A DNA stretch of 64,000 nt from an uncultured Verrucomicrobiota bacterium (GTDB lineage Bacteria > Verrucomicrobiota > Verrucomicrobiia > Limisphaerales > UBA9464): the NCBI GenBank assembly GCA_903907925.1, contig CAIVQB010000127.1, positions 1 through 64,000 on the forward strand, written 5' to 3'. Shown here one piece after another: positions 29,004 through 38,079 of this stretch. The notes beneath the pieces were generated by a model. It was given only the letters and a program-made list of their open reading frames with translations. It was not told where the DNA came from and did no database searches. Each line of letters opens with the position of its first letter. Within the stretch, counting starts at the first letter, position 1. Made by a program: the position numbers and the translations under genes.

Positions 29004-29112
29004 GGATGGTGGGCTCCCAGACCGCGTGAACGCGGGACTCCGTGGCAAGGCGGCGGAACCAGTACCTTGGGTGATGCCCAAGGCTGCTATGGAGCGGGCC
29101 TTTGGCCCTTCG
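29004..29112 (+). repeat. Three-hairpin repeat element, copy 2 (inverted relative to copy 1)
   Basis: CCGCG-TGAA-CGCGG (29022-29035), CCTTGGGT-GAT-GCCCAAGG (29065-29083), GGGCC-TTT-GGCCC (29096-29108). Confidence 0.8.
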
Positions 29113-29590
29113 AATGGGCGGTTCACTGACCCGTTCTCTCATTTTCCCGTTTTCAATCCCTCCCGCTTTCGAATCCAACCTCACTCCTACCCCGACCCGA
29201 AGTCCGAAATAGTGGCCTAAACTCAAGGCAATTTGTCCGGTGAATTCCCTGTGAACGGTGCGTGTACAAGTTTGGACAGATTCACCTCGCCGAGACCCTC
29301 CAAAGCCTCATTCTTAATGGCCGATCGGCCTCACTTTTCGCGGAATTCGCCTCAAAATCACCGACTTGTGACTTTTCACAAAAAACCGCTTGAAACCACA
29401 ACCTATGGGGGTAGCGTAAATGCCCACCCCAACAGGATGGGTGCCGAGAATGGCCTAAACTGCCTTTTTTGGCCTGTTTTTTGCAGTATTCCATTAAATT
29501 TCGCGGTTTCCTGGAGGATTCTCATAGGTAGCCGCAATTCATCGTCAGTCGTTGCCAAAATCGAACCCAAACCCGCCAGCCCACCCAGCC

Positions 29591-32500
29591 ATGATTGACG
29601 CCCAAGACTCCGTCGTCACCCCTGCGGGGAAATCCTCCCGCAGCGGCACGAAATCCAGCACTGCCTCCGGGGCGAAATCCCGCATGAAAACCCCCGCCAA
29701 GCCGACGGTCTCCAAGGCCACCGCCGCCGCCAGTCGTTCCGCCGGGCCTTCCCGCAAATCGGGCGCGTCCGCACGCACCGCCCTGAAGCTGAACCGGGTG
29801 TTCAGCGATGCCGCGGTGAAGCCGTTCGACCAGATCGAGTGGGAACGCCGCACCGCCGAGATCACCGATGACGGCGGCAAGGTGGTGTTCAAGCAGGAAG
29901 GGGTCGAGGTTCCCAAGACGTGGTCCGTGCTGGCGACGAAGGTGGTTTGCTCGAAGTATTTCTACGGGGACCCGCAAAAGGCCGGTGAGCGCGAACATTC
30001 GGTGAAGCAGTTGGTTCACCGTGTCACCCGCACGATCGCCGACTGGGGGATTGCGGATGGTTATTTTTCCAAGGCTGACGGCGAGGTGTTTTATGAGGAG
30101 CTGACTTGGTTGTGCGTCAATCAGTATGGCGCGTTCAACTCGCCGGTGTGGTTCAACGTCGGATTGTTCCATCAGTACGGCGTCGGCAAGCACAGCGATC
30201 GCGGCAACTGGTTCTGGGATCCGACGGCCCGCGAAGCCCGCCGCGCCAACACCCAGTACGAATATCCCCAAGGGAGCGCCTGCTTCATCCAGTCGGTTCA
30301 GGACAACATGGAGAGCATCATGGAACTGGCCTACAGCGAGGCCATGCTCTTCAAGTACGGCTCCGGCACCGGCACCGACCTCACCCCGATCCGGTCGAGC
30401 AAGGAAAAGCTGTCCGGCGGCGGCCGTCCCTCGGGCCCGATGAGCTTCCTCAAGGTCTATGACCAGGTCGCCAATGTGGTGAAGTCCGGCGGCAAGACCC
30501 GTCGCGCCGCCAAGATGAACACCATCCGCGACTGGCACGGCGACGTGGAGGAATTCATCACCGCCAAGGCGAAGGAAGAGCGCAAGGCCTGGGCTCTGAT
30601 CGAACAGGGCTACGACGGCTCGTTCAACGGCGAGGCCTACGGTTCGGTGATGTATCAAAACGAGAACCTCTCGGTCCGGGTCAGCGACGAATTCATGTCG
30701 GCGGCCATCAACGGTCGCGAATGGTGGACCCGCGCCTCAACCTCCGGCAAACCGCTGGAAAAGAAGGACGCCAGCGCGCTGCTCGACCGCATCGCCGAGG
30801 GCACCTGGATCTGCGGCGATCCCGGATTGCAATACGACGGCGCCATCCAGAAATGGCATACCTGCAAGGGCACCGAGCCGATCCACAGCACCAACCCGTG
30901 CTCGGAATACGTGTTCCTGAACAACACCGCCTGCAATCTGGCCTCGTTGAACCTGATGAAGTTCAAGAAGGCCGACGACACCTTCGACGTCGAGCGCTTC
31001 AAGGCCGCGGTGCGCATCTACATCACCGCCCAGGAAATCCTGGTCGACAACGCCAGCTATCCCACCCGGCAGATCGCCGAGAATTCCCACATCTTCCGCA
31101 CGCTGGGTCTGGGTTACGCCAATCTGGGTTCGCTCATCATGAGCTACGGCCTGGCCTATGATTCCGACGAGGGTCGCGCCCTGGCCGGAGCCATCACCGC
31201 CATCATGACCGGCCATGCCTACGAGCAATCGGCCGAGATCTCCCGCGTCACCGGGCCGTTCGCCGGATACCGCGATTCCCGCTGCTCCGGCGTCAGTGCC
31301 CCGGTGGCCCCGGACAACATCGCCTCCACCCTCGGCGTCATCCAACAGCATCGCGAGGCCGTCGAATCCATCCAGCCGAGCCGCGATTTCGCCTATCTCA
31401 AGGATGAAGCGCGCCGCGTCTGGGACTCCGCCCTCGTCAAGGGACGTGCCTCCGGCTATCGCAACGCGCAGGTCACGGTGCTCGCGCCGACCGGCACGAT
31501 CGCCTTCCTGATGGATTGCGACACCACCGGCGTCGAACCCGACATCGCGCTGGTGAAGTACAAACTCCTCGCCGGCGGCGGCATGTTGAAGATGGTCAAT
31601 CGCACCGTGCCCGAGGCCTTGCGCCGGCTCGGATATACGGCCGGTGAAATCACCGCCATCGAGAAACACATCGAGATCCATGACACCATCGAGGACGTCG
31701 CCGGTGAGAATGGCGCAGTGATTGCCAGCGGCCTCAAGCCGACCCATCTCGCGGTGTTTGATTGCGCGTTCAAGCCCCACAAGGGCCGGCGCAGCATTCA
31801 TTACAAGGCCCACCTCAGCATGATGGGCGCGGCGCAGCCGTTCATCTCCGGCGCGATTTCCAAGACGGTCAACATGCCCAACGAGGCGACCACTGCCGAG
31901 ATCCGCAGCGCCTATATCGACGCCTGGAAGATGGGGCTCAAGTGCGTCGCGATCTACCGCGATGGATCGAAGCGTTCCCAGCCGCTCAACACCAAGAAGA
32001 CCACCGAGGGAAGCGACAAGCCCGAGGCGACCAGCAGTGAACAGATCCGCACGCTCGAATCGACCCTCACCGGTCTGCAGGCCGAGATCCGTCTGCTCAA
32101 GGAACAGGCCAGCCAGCCGTTGCGCCGGCGTCTGCCCGACACCCGCCACGCGGTGAACCACAAGTTCGAGATCGCCGGGCACGAAGGCTACCTCACCGTC
32201 GGCCTCTTCGACGACGGCCAGCCGGGCGAGTTGTTCGTCACCATGGCCAAGGAAGGCAGCACCATCGGCGGCCTCATGGACAGCATCGGTGCGCTCACCT
32301 CAATGTCGCTTCAGTACGGCGTTCCGCTGGATGCCCTGGTCAAGAAGTTCGCCCACCAGCGTTTCGAGCCGAGCGGTTTCACCCGGAATCCCGACATCCG
32401 CAACGCCGCCTCCATCATCGACTACGTATTCCGCTGGATGGCCTGCCAGTTCATTCCCGGATACCGCCAGGGTTCCGCCCCCGGCGGTGCTCAGGCGGAG

Positions 32501-32761
32501 TTGCCGATGCCCGGCCTGACCGAGGCGTTGAAGAAGAGCATCAATCGTCCGGTGCCGGAGCTCCCGGTCGTCGATGAACCCTCCGCCACCATCGTGCTCA
32601 AGGCGACGGCTTCGGGCGGCTCCATCGCCGCCTCCGTTCTCACCAGCACCTTTCAAAACCAGGGTGATGCCCCGAGCTGCCCCCGCTGCGGCCACATCGC
32701 GGTCCGCAATGGTGCCTGCTACAAATGTCTCAACTGCGGCGAGAGTCTCGGGTGCTCCTGA
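29591..32761 (+). CDS. nrdJ: Adenosylcobalamin-dependent (class II) ribonucleoside-diphosphate reductase
   Basis: SACFIQSVQDNMESIMELAYSEAMLFKYGSGTGTDLTPIRSSKEKLSGGGRPSGPMSFL...STNPCSEYVFLNNTACNLASLNL...; C-terminal CPRCG...CLNCGESLGCS. Confidence 0.93.
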   Translation: MIDAQDSVVTPAGKSSRSGTKSSTASGAKSRMKTPAKPTVSKATAAASRSAGPSRKSGASARTALKLNRVFSDAAVKPFDQIEWERRTAEITDDGGKVVFKQEGVEVPKTWSVLATKVVCSKYFYGDPQKAGEREHSVKQLVHRVTRTIADWGIADGYFSKADGEVFYEELTWLCVNQYGAFNSPVWFNVGLFHQYGVGKHSDRGNWFWDPTAREARRANTQYEYPQGSACFIQSVQDNMESIMELAYSEAMLFKYGSGTGTDLTPIRSSKEKLSGGGRPSGPMSFLKVYDQVANVVKSGGKTRRAAKMNTIRDWHGDVEEFITAKAKEERKAWALIEQGYDGSFNGEAYGSVMYQNENLSVRVSDEFMSAAINGREWWTRASTSGKPLEKKDASALLDRIAEGTWICGDPGLQYDGAIQKWHTCKGTEPIHSTNPCSEYVFLNNTACNLASLNLMKFKKADDTFDVERFKAAVRIYITAQEILVDNASYPTRQIAENSHIFRTLGLGYANLGSLIMSYGLAYDSDEGRALAGAITAIMTGHAYEQSAEISRVTGPFAGYRDSRCSGVSAPVAPDNIASTLGVIQQHREAVESIQPSRDFAYLKDEARRVWDSALVKGRASGYRNAQVTVLAPTGTIAFLMDCDTTGVEPDIALVKYKLLAGGGMLKMVNRTVPEALRRLGYTAGEITAIEKHIEIHDTIEDVAGENGAVIASGLKPTHLAVFDCAFKPHKGRRSIHYKAHLSMMGAAQPFISGAISKTVNMPNEATTAEIRSAYIDAWKMGLKCVAIYRDGSKRSQPLNTKKTTEGSDKPEATSSEQIRTLESTLTGLQAEIRLLKEQASQPLRRRLPDTRHAVNHKFEIAGHEGYLTVGLFDDGQPGELFVTMAKEGSTIGGLMDSIGALTSMSLQYGVPLDALVKKFAHQRFEPSGFTRNPDIRNAASIIDYVFRWMACQFIPGYRQGSAPGGAQAELPMPGLTEALKKSINRPVPELPVVDEPSATIVLKATASGGSIAASVLTSTFQNQGDAPSCPRCGHIAVRNGACYKCLNCGESLGCS

Positions 32762-32817
32762 GAGTCACGCTTTGGATTGATGCCAACGCTCAGAGCTCAG
32801 ACGCGCTCTCAAGGCCG

Positions 32818-32840
32818 GACCGAAAGGTTCGGTCTTTTTT
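32818..32840 (+). terminator. Rho-independent terminator
   Basis: GACCGAA-AGG-TTCGGTC followed by TTTTTT. Confidence 0.85.
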
Positions 32841-32922
32841 GTGCCCCCACCCAAACCGGGCAGACGAACGGTCCGCAAATCGAGTTGTCCCGCGACGCCC
32901 GGTCGCGCATCTTCGTCCCGTC

Positions 32923-33474
32923 ATGAGCAAGTTTACCGGCCCGGTCTACGTCGTCCGCGACAACATCGACACCGACCAGATCATTTCCGCCAAGTACCTG
33001 AACCTCGTCCCCACGATTCGGGACGAATACGAAAAGCTCGGGAGCTTTGCCCTCGAAGGCCTGCCCGATCGCGAATACCCGGTGCGCTACGTCCAGGCCG
33101 GTGCCATGGACTCCGAGTTTCCCATCGTCATCGGCGGGAAAAACTTCGGCTGCGGCAGCTCCCGCGAACATGCACCCATCGCACTCGGTGCGGCCAATTG
33201 CCAGACAGTGGTCGCTGAAAGCTTCGCTCGTATTTTCTTCCGCAATTGCGTCGCGACCGGCGAGGTCTACCCGGTGGAATGCGAAGGCCGGCTCTGCGAG
33301 ATTTTCAAAACCGGGGATGTCGGCACGGTGGACATCGATGCCAACACATTGACCCATCACGGAACCGGAGTCGTCTACGCCTTGAAGCCGTTGGGTGAAG
33401 TGCGTCCGGTGGTCGATGCCGGCGGCATCTTCCAATATGCACGACAGACCGGGATGATTCCGCAGGCCAGTTGA
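32923..33474 (+). CDS. leuD: 3-isopropylmalate dehydratase small subunit
   Basis: [19 protein letters not shown]...[39 protein letters not shown]. Confidence 0.93.
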   Translation: MSKFTGPVYVVRDNIDTDQIISAKYLNLVPTIRDEYEKLGSFALEGLPDREYPVRYVQAGAMDSEFPIVIGGKNFGCGSSREHAPIALGAANCQTVVAESFARIFFRNCVATGEVYPVECEGRLCEIFKTGDVGTVDIDANTLTHHGTGVVYALKPLGEVRPVVDAGGIFQYARQTGMIPQAS

Positions 33475-33581
33475 CGGATTCGGGCGAGGCCGGTCGCATC
33501 CGGGTGCCGCACAAAAATTTCACACAGATTCTCCAACGGCCGCTGAACATCGGTGCGGAACTTGCAGTCTCAGTCGGCTCG

Positions 33582-35210
33582 ATGCGCGATCGATTCTGCG
33601 TTCTCCTTCTGGCCGGAGCCCTGCTCTTCGGTGTTGGATGCCGCCCCGCCCGCGCACCCGTCGCGGTCGCGGCGGCTGAAGAAATCAAGGAGACGGCATT
33701 GGATCGGGCGGCCACCGCGTTTTTCGCCGGCCCCATCCCGACCTTCGATGTCCGGATCGCCTCCAACGCCCTCAACTCACTCCGGCAGGAACCCCGCAAG
33801 CCGGTTCTGGCCACCGTTGTCGTCGGTTCGGAGGTGTTCGAATCGGTTTCGATCCATGTGAAGGGCTCCGCGGGCAGCAGCCGTTCGGTCGACGACAATC
33901 CGGCCCTGACCCTCAACTTCGGCAAATTCAAGGAGGGCCAGAACGCCTTCGGTCTTCATAAACTTCATCTCAACAATTCCGTTCAAGACCCCAGCCGGAT
34001 GGATGAGCTGGTCGCCAGCACGTTGTACCGCAAGGCCGGCATTCCCACGGCACGCGCCACCCAGGCCCTGGTGATCCTGAACGGTCGCGACCTCGGCCTC
34101 TACGTCCTCAAGGAGGGCTACGACAAGGCCTTCGTCCGGCGCAATTTTCCCACCGATCCCGAGGCGCAGGGGAATCTGTATGACGGCGGTTTTGTCCGCG
34201 ACATCGACCAGGACTTGGTGCGTGACGTTGGTCGCGGCACCAACGACTACGCGGACCTCCAGAAGCTGCGCGACGCGGTGAACGAACCGCCCGCCACCCG
34301 TCTGGCCCGGTTGGGTGCCATCCTCGACCTCGATCATTTCCTCACCTACTGCGCCCTTCAATCCATCATGGACGACTGGGATGGGTACCCGCGGAACCGC
34401 AACAACTACCGGCTGTATCACGATCCGGTGAGCGGGCGATTCCACTTCATTCCGCACGGGATGGATCAATTGTTCGCCAACGTCGCCCAACCCCTCGACC
34501 CCGGTTGGAGCGGCATCGTGGCCCAGCGTTACTTTGAACTGCCCGGCGGCCGCGAGCACCTCCTGGATCGAATCGGCTCCCTCTCCAGCAACCTGTTCAC
34601 CGCCCGCGTCCTGACCAACATTCTGGATCCGGCAACCGTCCGCCTGACCAATGCCCTGGCGATGCGGCCCGATCCGGAGCGTCAGGAGTTGATGCAGCAC
34701 ATCAACGGGCTTCGCTGGCGGCTCCTGGAGCGTGCGGCGCAGATTCCCCAGCAATTGGAGCTGCGACCGCGGCCGATCACCTTTGATGACCGGGGAGAGA
34801 TGCGGGTCGGCGGATGGCTGCCACGTCCCGACACCGGAAACGGCGTCGCCGAGATCATCACCTATCCCGAAGGCAACCGCGTCTTTCATCTCGTGGCACG
34901 ATCCCCGGGAACGGTCGCGGGATTCCGGGCACCGATGCGGTTGCCCGCCGGCGACTATCAACTGTCGGCCCGCATCAAGACCGCAAACCTCGAACCGCTC
35001 GTTGATGAACGGGGTGTCGGGGCCGGCCTTCGAATCGGCGGTTCCCGACGCACCAATTCGATTTCCGGAACTCACGATTGGACCACCATCCATCACGAGT
35101 TGCATCTCAGCGAAGCCCGAGACTTGGAATGGGTCGCCGAAATTCGTGCGAATGGAGGTGAAGCCTGGATCGAGGCGAATTCCCTCCGGCTGACCCGCTT
35201 GCAACGGTAG
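33582..35210 (+). CDS. CotH-kinase family lipoprotein
   Basis: Lipobox LLFGVGC; VSIHVKGSAGSSRSVDDNPALTLNFGKF...GLHKLHLNNSVQDPSRMDELVASTLYRKAGIPTARA...GLYVLKEGYDKAF. Confidence 0.85.
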   Translation: MRDRFCVLLLAGALLFGVGCRPARAPVAVAAAEEIKETALDRAATAFFAGPIPTFDVRIASNALNSLRQEPRKPVLATVVVGSEVFESVSIHVKGSAGSSRSVDDNPALTLNFGKFKEGQNAFGLHKLHLNNSVQDPSRMDELVASTLYRKAGIPTARATQALVILNGRDLGLYVLKEGYDKAFVRRNFPTDPEAQGNLYDGGFVRDIDQDLVRDVGRGTNDYADLQKLRDAVNEPPATRLARLGAILDLDHFLTYCALQSIMDDWDGYPRNRNNYRLYHDPVSGRFHFIPHGMDQLFANVAQPLDPGWSGIVAQRYFELPGGREHLLDRIGSLSSNLFTARVLTNILDPATVRLTNALAMRPDPERQELMQHINGLRWRLLERAAQIPQQLELRPRPITFDDRGEMRVGGWLPRPDTGNGVAEIITYPEGNRVFHLVARSPGTVAGFRAPMRLPAGDYQLSARIKTANLEPLVDERGVGAGLRIGGSRRTNSISGTHDWTTIHHELHLSEARDLEWVAEIRANGGEAWIEANSLRLTRLQR

Positions 35211-35363
35211 CCCGTCCCGGCTGATTCCGGTCCGCGCACGGGCTCCGGAGCCCTCGAAACCGCCCTCAACTCCGGTGGCATTCCCTCCCATCCCCGCACT
35301 GGTCAACGCCGCCGTCCGATGGTAGGCTGCCGCCTTCAAACACAGCAGATCGGTATCATCTCC

Positions 35364-36302
35364 ATGGCCATCAAGGTTTTAAAACGAAAGGCAGTGGTTT
35401 CGGATCCGGTGGAGCCGGCCGTAACGCCGCCGCCGCGGAGCACCGAGACCTCCTTTCTGACCAAGCCGAAGATCTCTCCGAAATCGCGGAAACGCGACAT
35501 GCCGGAAGGGCTTTGGACCAAGTGTCGCAAGTGCGCCGAGCTCATTTTCGACAAGGAGTTGGACGACAACCTCAAGGTCTGTCCCAAGTGCGGCTATCAC
35601 TTCCCAATCGGCGCCCGCGAACGGATTCATTCCCTGGTGGAGACCTGTTCGTTCGAGGAGATGGACGCGATGATGGAGGCGGTGGACGTCCTCAAGTTCA
35701 CCGGTGCGGCGAGTTACGAGGCCAAGCTGTCGGCCAACCGGAAGAAGTCGCCGATGCTGCGCGACGCCGTCGTGACCGGGATCGGTCGGATCGGCCCTCA
35801 TCGGGTCGCGCTCGGCGTGATGGATTTTTCGTTCCTCGGCGGTTCGATGGGATCGGTGGTCGGGGAAAAACTGACCCGCCTGGTGGAGGCTGCGACCGAT
35901 CGCGGGATTCCCGTGGTCATCATCTCCGCGAGCGGCGGCGCGCGCATGTACGAGGGCATGTTCAGCCTGATGCAGATGGCCAAGACCTGTGGGGCACTGG
36001 CCTACCACGCCCGTCAGCGGTTGCCCTACATTTCCATCCTGACCGACCCGACCTACGCCGGAGTCATCGCCAGCTTCGCCACCATTGGCGATTTGATCCT
36101 CGCCGAGCCCGAAGCCGAAATCGGATTCGCCGGCGCGAGGGTGATCAAGGACACGACCCAGGCCGAGTTGCCCGAAGGATTTCAGACCAGTGAGTTCCTC
36201 GAAAAACACGGCCTGATCGACTCAATCGTGTCGCGAAGCCATATGCGGGATCGTTTGATCTACTACCTCGATCACCTCACAGCGGGTCGCAAGCTGGCGT
36301 AG
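35364..36302 (+). CDS. accD: Acetyl-CoA carboxylase carboxyltransferase subunit beta
   Basis: MPEGLWTKCRKCAELIFDKELDDNLKVCPKCGYHFPIGARERI (zinc ribbon)...SASGGARMYEGMFSLMQMAKT...EIGFAGARVI. Confidence 0.96.
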   Translation: MAIKVLKRKAVVSDPVEPAVTPPPRSTETSFLTKPKISPKSRKRDMPEGLWTKCRKCAELIFDKELDDNLKVCPKCGYHFPIGARERIHSLVETCSFEEMDAMMEAVDVLKFTGAASYEAKLSANRKKSPMLRDAVVTGIGRIGPHRVALGVMDFSFLGGSMGSVVGEKLTRLVEAATDRGIPVVIISASGGARMYEGMFSLMQMAKTCGALAYHARQRLPYISILTDPTYAGVIASFATIGDLILAEPEAEIGFAGARVIKDTTQAELPEGFQTSEFLEKHGLIDSIVSRSHMRDRLIYYLDHLTAGRKLA

Positions 36303-36342
36303 TTGCGGTGGTTTGGATTCCGCCTCGGACACCGCCCAGTTC

Positions 36343-38079
36343 CTACTTGGAATTGCCGCTCGACGGCCGCCAATCGAGCCACTTGAGCTGAACCGTTTTG
36401 CGACGGACGAAATCGTTGATCTGCGGAACGCCCGCCACGTCGATGACGCCCTCCGGCAATGCAGCATCGCCTGCGTTCCACCAGAGTGCGTCGACCTTGG
36501 TCTTCCCATCGGTCAGACACAGCTTCAGGTGTTGCCGGTTCTTTCCCAGGCGCACCGGTGTCCCGGTGATCCGCACGCCGGTAACACAAACCTGCACCGG
36601 TGGATTCTGCTGCCCGAACGGTTCCAGACGATTCAGTTCCGTGATGGCCGCAAGGGTCAGGTCCGCCAGAACGATCGACGCGTCGAGACGGAGTTCGGGG
36701 ATCAACATCTCCTCGGACAGGGCCGATCGGGCGAGCGCGTTCATCCGTTCACGAAAGGCGTTGAGCTGCGCGGGTTCCATCGTGATTCCCGCGGCCATGG
36801 CGTGACCGCCGTGGCGCATGAGCAATGCGGAGCACTCGCGCAGCGCGGCAGCCAGGTCGAAACCAGGAATGCTCCGACCCGATCCCCGCCAGTGTTCATT
36901 ATCCCCGCCGAGAATGAGGGTCGGCCGGTGGAATTCCCTCAGCACCCGTGAAGCGACGATGCCCACGACGCCGATATGCCACTGCGGCTGTCCTTCGACG
37001 ATGACGTAGTCCCGCGTCGGATCGAATCGGGCGCGGACCTGTTCCACGGCTGCATCCGCCATCTGACGTTCGAGGGTCTGGCGTTCACGATTGGTGACAT
37101 CCAACGCCCGCGCCAACGGCTCGGCGGCGGCCAGATCACGGGCCAGCAACAACTCCAAGGCCGCCTCGGCGGTTTCGAGACGTCCGGCGGCATTGAGGCG
37201 TGGTCCCAATTGGAATCCCACTTCGGACACTCCCACCGGCGATTCCACTCCCGCCACCGCCTTCAAGGCCACCAGTCCGGGGCGTTTCGTTTCGCCCAAA
37301 CGCTGCAGTCCGGCCGTCACGAGAATCCGGTTCTCACCCATCAACGGAACCAGATCCGCGACAGTTCCCAGCGCCACCAGATCCAGGACGGTCCGGAGAT
37401 CGAAGACATCAAAGCCCGCCAGGCCGCGGTCCCGTCCGATCTTCACCACGGCGTGAAGCAACTTGAAGGCAAGCCCCGCCGAACACAGCTCCCGGAACGA
37501 CGGCTCCCCGGGCAGACCGAGTTGCGGGTTCACCAATGCCAGCACCGCCGGAGACGGCGAACTGACCTGATGATGATCGAGGACCAGCACATCGACGCCC
37601 CGACTCTTGAGCCAGGCCACCGGCTCGACTGCGCTGGATCCGCAATCGACCGCCAACAAAAGCGACACCGGGAACTGCTCCACACAGTTCTCAACGCCGA
37701 CCTGAGTCAACCCGTAGCCTTCCTCCATCCGGTGCGGAAGGTACGTGTTCACGGCCCAGCCCAAATGTTGAAGACCAAGTTTGAGAATCGCGGTCGCCGT
37801 GACGCCGTCGACGTCGTAGTCCCCGAACACCGTCAATTGTCGTCCCGCCTCCCGTTCGACAAAAAGACGTTCCACGGCGGCAGCCATGTTGGGGATCAAC
37901 AACGGATCCGCGAGCGACTTGAGGCGCGGATCGAGGAAGGCCTGGGCGGATCCCGGCGAGTCCAATCCCCGATTCACCAGGCATTGCGCTGCCAGCGGCG
38001 AAAGCCCCAACTCCCGGATCAATGGCGCCGTCCGGTCGGGTGCCGGCGACGCCACGCTCCAGCGATGCCTCAGACTCAA
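36343..38079 (-). CDS. recJ: Single-stranded-DNA-specific exonuclease
   Basis: TVFGDYDVDGVTATAIL...LAVDCGSSAVE...VLVLDHHQVSSPSPAVLALVNPQ...GRSIPGFDLAAALRECSALLMRHGGHAMAAG. Confidence 0.95.
   Translation of the reverse strand: MSLRHRWSVASPAPDRTAPLIRELGLSPLAAQCLVNRGLDSPGSAQAFLDPRLKSLADPLLIPNMAAAVERLFVEREAGRQLTVFGDYDVDGVTATAILKLGLQHLGWAVNTYLPHRMEEGYGLTQVGVENCVEQFPVSLLLAVDCGSSAVEPVAWLKSRGVDVLVLDHHQVSSPSPAVLALVNPQLGLPGEPSFRELCSAGLAFKLLHAVVKIGRDRGLAGFDVFDLRTVLDLVALGTVADLVPLMGENRILVTAGLQRLGETKRPGLVALKAVAGVESPVGVSEVGFQLGPRLNAAGRLETAEAALELLLARDLAAAEPLARALDVTNRERQTLERQMADAAVEQVRARFDPTRDYVIVEGQPQWHIGVVGIVASRVLREFHRPTLILGGDNEHWRGSGRSIPGFDLAAALRECSALLMRHGGHAMAAGITMEPAQLNAFRERMNALARSALSEEMLIPELRLDASIVLADLTLAAITELNRLEPFGQQNPPVQVCVTGVRITGTPVRLGKNRQHLKLCLTDGKTKVDALWWNAGDAALPEGVIDVAGVPQINDFVRRKTVQLKWLDWRPSSGNSK

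Noticed and set aside
29319-29330. GGCCGATCGGCC 12-bp palindrome
   Set aside because: Short GC-rich palindromes are expected by chance at this base composition; no second copy noticed.
29113-29590. Cobalamin riboswitch or NrdR box upstream of nrdJ
   Set aside because: I could not find a convincing B12 box or NrdR palindrome; ACCACAACCTATGGGGGT is only partly symmetric.
30737-32182. 481-aa antisense ORF inside nrdJ
   Set aside because: Shadow ORF typical of high-GC codon bias; fully opposite a well-supported conserved gene and without recognisable domains.
33777-35339. 520-aa antisense ORF opposite the CotH gene
   Set aside because: Same high-GC shadow pattern; the sense strand has clear CotH motifs and a lipobox.
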